DNA from: Gammaproteobacteria bacterium
GTDB lineage: Bacteria > Pseudomonadota > Gammaproteobacteria > Pseudomonadales > M0112
Direction of reading: 5' to 3'
Length of the DNA stretch: 8,823 bases
NCBI GenBank assembly: GCA_006227085.1
Contig: SBFY01000063.1
Coordinates: 1-8,823, forward strand
Every line of letters begins with the position of its first letter. Position 1 is the first letter of the stretch. Positions 6,607-8,823 of the stretch are shown piece after piece. Below the pieces are notes generated by a model that saw only the letters and a list, made by a program, of their open reading frames with translations, was not told the origin of the DNA and ran no database searches. A program made the translations under genes and the position numbers.

Positions 6607-8763
6607 ATGCTGTGGGGCTTGTTGCTGATCGTCACATTGGTTCTGGCTATCTGGGCCTATTCCCGCTGCTATACCCGCCATTCCGTGAACCCTGCTGATT
6701 ACCCCTGGTTGTCGCGCGCATTACACGAAACCCCGCAACAAATGGCCGACAGTGTGCTGTCGCAGATGAATGTGCGTGAAAAGCTGGCGCAATTATCTGG
6801 TGACGGCGGTGACCCTGTGTTGTTGCGGCTTGGGGTCAACGTGTTTGTCTTCAAGCAATTCCCGAACATCTATGCCGGTTATAACCGGCGATTGAAGTTG
6901 CCACCCCTGTCATTCACCGATGGGCCGCGCGGCATCGTGGTGGGTCAGGCGACCGGTTTCCCGGTTGCGATGGCGCGTGGCGCCACCTGGGATGTTGACC
7001 TTGAGCGTCGCGTTGGCGATGCACTGGGATGTGAGGCGCGTGCTGCTGGCGCGAATTATTTTGCCGGCATATGCGTTAACTTGTTGCGTCATCCCGGTTG
7101 GGGGCGTGCGCAGGAAACCTGGGGCGAGGACAGTTTCCATGTCGGTGAAATGGCAGCAACCTGTGTGCAGGCGGTGCAACGCCATAACGTGATGGCTTGC
7201 GTCAAGCATTTTGCCGTTAACAGCATTGAGAACAGCCGTTTCTATGTCGATGTGCAGGTTGATGAACGCAGCTTGCATGAAGTATTCCTGCCGCAATTCA
7301 AGCGCTGCGTGGAAGCGGGTGCTGCCTCCATCATGAGTGCCTACAACAAGGCCAATGGCGATTATTGCGGGCACCAGCGTTGGTTGCTGGAAGATGTCTT
7401 GCGGCAACAATGGGGTTTCACCGGCTTTGTCAGCTCTGACTGGCTATGGGGCGTCTTTGATGCGGCCAAAGGCATTAACGCGGGGATGGATGTCGAAATG
7501 CCGCGTGCACACGCTTATGGTCGTGCCTTGCGCAAGGCCATCCAGCGCGGTGATGTATCGATGACTCGGGTTGATGAATGCGTACGCCGGGTATTGCAGA
7601 CGCGCCTGGCTTTTGCCTCGCGACCGGATCCGGAAGTGTATGCCCGCGATGTGCTGGCCTGTGACCAGCACATCCTGCTGGCACAGGAAGTGGCCGAGCG
7701 ATCGATGGTGTTGCTGGAGAATCGCCAGCATTGCCTGCCCTTGTCCGGCGTGAAGACATTAGCCGTGATTGGTGAGCTGGCAGATCAGCCGAACCTTGGT
7801 GATCACGGCAGCAGCCGCACCTCGCCACCGTTTGTCATGACCCTGCTGGATGGTCTGGCAGAACAGTGGGATGAACAGCACATCATTTACCACGATGGCA
7901 AGGATGTCTTGCAGGCCGCTTCGGTGGCAGCAGCTTGTGATGCGGTGGTGATCGTGGCCGGTTGCTATCCGGAAGATGAAGGCGAAAACCTGGTGTCGAA
8001 CCATAAGCCCGGTCCGGCACCGAAAGTGCATAAAGGCGGTGATCGTGAATCGTTGGCATTGGCACCGCAGCAAAGTGAACTGATTCGTACCGTGGGCACA
8101 GCGCAGCCACGCAGCGTTGTGGTGTTAGTGGGTGGCAGCGCCATCACTACCTGTGATTGGCGTGATAGCGTCAATGCGATCGTGATGGCCTGGTACCCGG
8201 GCATGATGGGAGGGCGTGCACTGGCGCGTTTATTGGCCGGTGAAATCGATTTCAGTGGGCATTTGCCATTCGCCTGGCCCAAGGCTGATAACCGCTTGCC
8301 GGTTTTTGAACCCTTTGCGACCACCGCCCGATACGGTTATCACCACGGTTACAGCTGGTTCGATGAAACGCAGCAGCAACCGGCTTACCCGTTTGGTTTC
8401 GGCTTGTCATACAGCGCGTTCCGTTGTGAAGGCATGCAACTGGCCGTGCAAGGTGATGCGTTACAAGTCACACTCACCGTGCATAACGACGGTGACCGGG
8501 TCGGCCAAACGGTGGTGCAGTCGTATGTGGGCAGCCAGTGTGCGCCGGTGCCGGTGCATCGAAAACGCCTGCGGGCATTCCAGGTGGTGGCATTGGCTGC
8601 GCACGCATCGGTGACGGTGCAGCTGTCAATTCCCTTGCAGCGCTTGCAACGATGGTGTGAACAGCGGCAGGCATGGGTATTGGATGCCGGTGATTATGCC
8701 GTGTGGGCAGGGCTTTCCAGTGATGAGGCCAGCTGCCTGGCTGGCAGCGTGGCATTACGCTGA
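6607..8763 (+). CDS. Membrane-anchored glycoside hydrolase family 3 (beta-glucosidase-like)
   Basis: This GH3 enzyme likely releases sugars from the non-reducing end of beta-glucosides or related oligosaccharides; the substrate cannot be read from the sequence. With start 6607 it has 718 residues. Residues 1-18 (LWGLLLIVTLVLAIWAY) form one hydrophobic segment followed by SRCYTRH. The barrel domain (about 40-335) shows LSFTDGPRG (101-109), LLRHPGWGRAQETWGED (159-175), KHF (200-202) and SSDW with the expected nucleophile D278. The second alpha/beta domain (about 365-560) has EDEGE (456-460) and GGDRESLAL (477-485), where the acid/base Glu is expected. PFGFGLSYSAF (595-605) leads into a fibronectin-III-like domain to the end. 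It is too long and multi-domain for NagZ. The protein has 17 cysteines, unusual for an exported enzyme. It follows lipA closely and may share its transcript, though it has no known functional link to lipoate. Confidence 0.9.
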   Translation: MLWGLLLIVTLVLAIWAYSRCYTRHSVNPADYPWLSRALHETPQQMADSVLSQMNVREKLAQLSGDGGDPVLLRLGVNVFVFKQFPNIYAGYNRRLKLPPLSFTDGPRGIVVGQATGFPVAMARGATWDVDLERRVGDALGCEARAAGANYFAGICVNLLRHPGWGRAQETWGEDSFHVGEMAATCVQAVQRHNVMACVKHFAVNSIENSRFYVDVQVDERSLHEVFLPQFKRCVEAGAASIMSAYNKANGDYCGHQRWLLEDVLRQQWGFTGFVSSDWLWGVFDAAKGINAGMDVEMPRAHAYGRALRKAIQRGDVSMTRVDECVRRVLQTRLAFASRPDPEVYARDVLACDQHILLAQEVAERSMVLLENRQHCLPLSGVKTLAVIGELADQPNLGDHGSSRTSPPFVMTLLDGLAEQWDEQHIIYHDGKDVLQAASVAAACDAVVIVAGCYPEDEGENLVSNHKPGPAPKVHKGGDRESLALAPQQSELIRTVGTAQPRSVVVLVGGSAITTCDWRDSVNAIVMAWYPGMMGGRALARLLAGEIDFSGHLPFAWPKADNRLPVFEPFATTARYGYHHGYSWFDETQQQPAYPFGFGLSYSAFRCEGMQLAVQGDALQVTLTVHNDGDRVGQTVVQSYVGSQCAPVPVHRKRLRAFQVVALAAHASVTVQLSIPLQRLQRWCEQRQAWVLDAGDYAVWAGLSSDEASCLAGSVALR
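6874..6889. repeat. Perfect 16-base palindrome inside the GH3 gene
   Basis: GCCGGTTATAACCGGC is fully self-complementary (8 + 8 bases, no spacer). It lies within codons for Ala90-Gly-Tyr-Asn-Arg-Arg95. A function such as a protein-binding site is possible, but it may be coincidence. Confidence 0.6.
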
Positions 8764-8823
8764 TCAGGGGTTGTTTGGTGTGCCCATGCGGCTGCGGTAA
8801 TCCCAGCTGCTGATGCTGACCGG
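8764..8823 (-). CDS. Possible 3' end of a convergent gene, unrecognised
   Basis: On the reverse strand a frame is open from the window edge to a TGA at 8766-8764, giving a C-terminus that reads PVSISSWDYRSRMGTPNNP. Nearly all of its 19 codons end in C or G, like the neighbouring genes, which supports real coding. The stretch is too short to name a family. Its stop codon directly touches the stop of the GH3 gene, with no space for a terminator between them. The alternative is that this is simply intergenic DNA. Confidence 0.4.
   Translation of the reverse strand, partial: PVSISSWDYRSRMGTPNNP

Noticed and set aside
1..8823. Mobile elements, CRISPR, tRNA/rRNA genes or riboswitches
   Set aside because: The window is almost wholly filled by conserved + strand genes; I saw no repeat arrays, transposase-like frames, tRNA-like folds or long leader regions.

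Overview
The window is a stretch of core bacterial chromosome, GC-rich by eye. Gene content and order (rodA, mltB-type transglycosylase, rlpA, dacA, DUF493, lipB, lipA) match the cell-elongation/lipoate cluster of gammaproteobacteria such as Pseudomonas aeruginosa, where pbpA-rodA-sltB1-rlpA-dacC-DUF493-lipB-lipA run in the same order. I therefore infer a gammaproteobacterium, and cannot place it more finely from sequence alone.

Layout. Positions 1-2565 hold the end of rodA (its start lies outside the window), mltB and rlpA. These are tightly spaced and all on +. An 86-bp gap (2566-2651) is the only sizeable intergenic space, and it carries a plausible sigma70-type promoter. From 2652 to 8763 there is one compact run: dacA, a D-amino acid aminotransferase (dat), ybeD (DUF493), lipB, lipA and a glycoside hydrolase family 3 (GH3) enzyme. 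Junctions in this run range from an 8-bp overlap to a 5-bp gap, which suggests a single transcript with translational coupling. The last 60 bases look like the 3' end of a convergent gene on the - strand, whose stop codon directly abuts the GH3 stop.

How the genes fit together. RodA polymerises glycan for side-wall peptidoglycan. MltB and RlpA cut glycan strands, and DacA (PBP5-type carboxypeptidase) removes the terminal D-Ala of stem peptides. The aminotransferase interconverts D-Ala and D-Glu, both peptidoglycan precursors, so its place directly after dacA makes metabolic sense. LipB and LipA make protein-bound lipoate from octanoyl-ACP, with YbeD as a small conserved partner of unknown function. 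The GH3 enzyme at the end is the accessory part. It has an N-terminal membrane segment, charge bias and many cysteines that point to a cytoplasmic-facing catalytic domain.

I found no RNA genes, insertion sequences, CRISPR arrays, phage features or convincing terminators. No clearly undescribed system is visible. The points most worth checking are the GH3 protein's topology and substrate, the MltB homologue that lacks a lipobox, the inserted dat gene, the inverted repeat inside the dacA promoter spacer, and the abutting convergent stop codons at 8761-8766.
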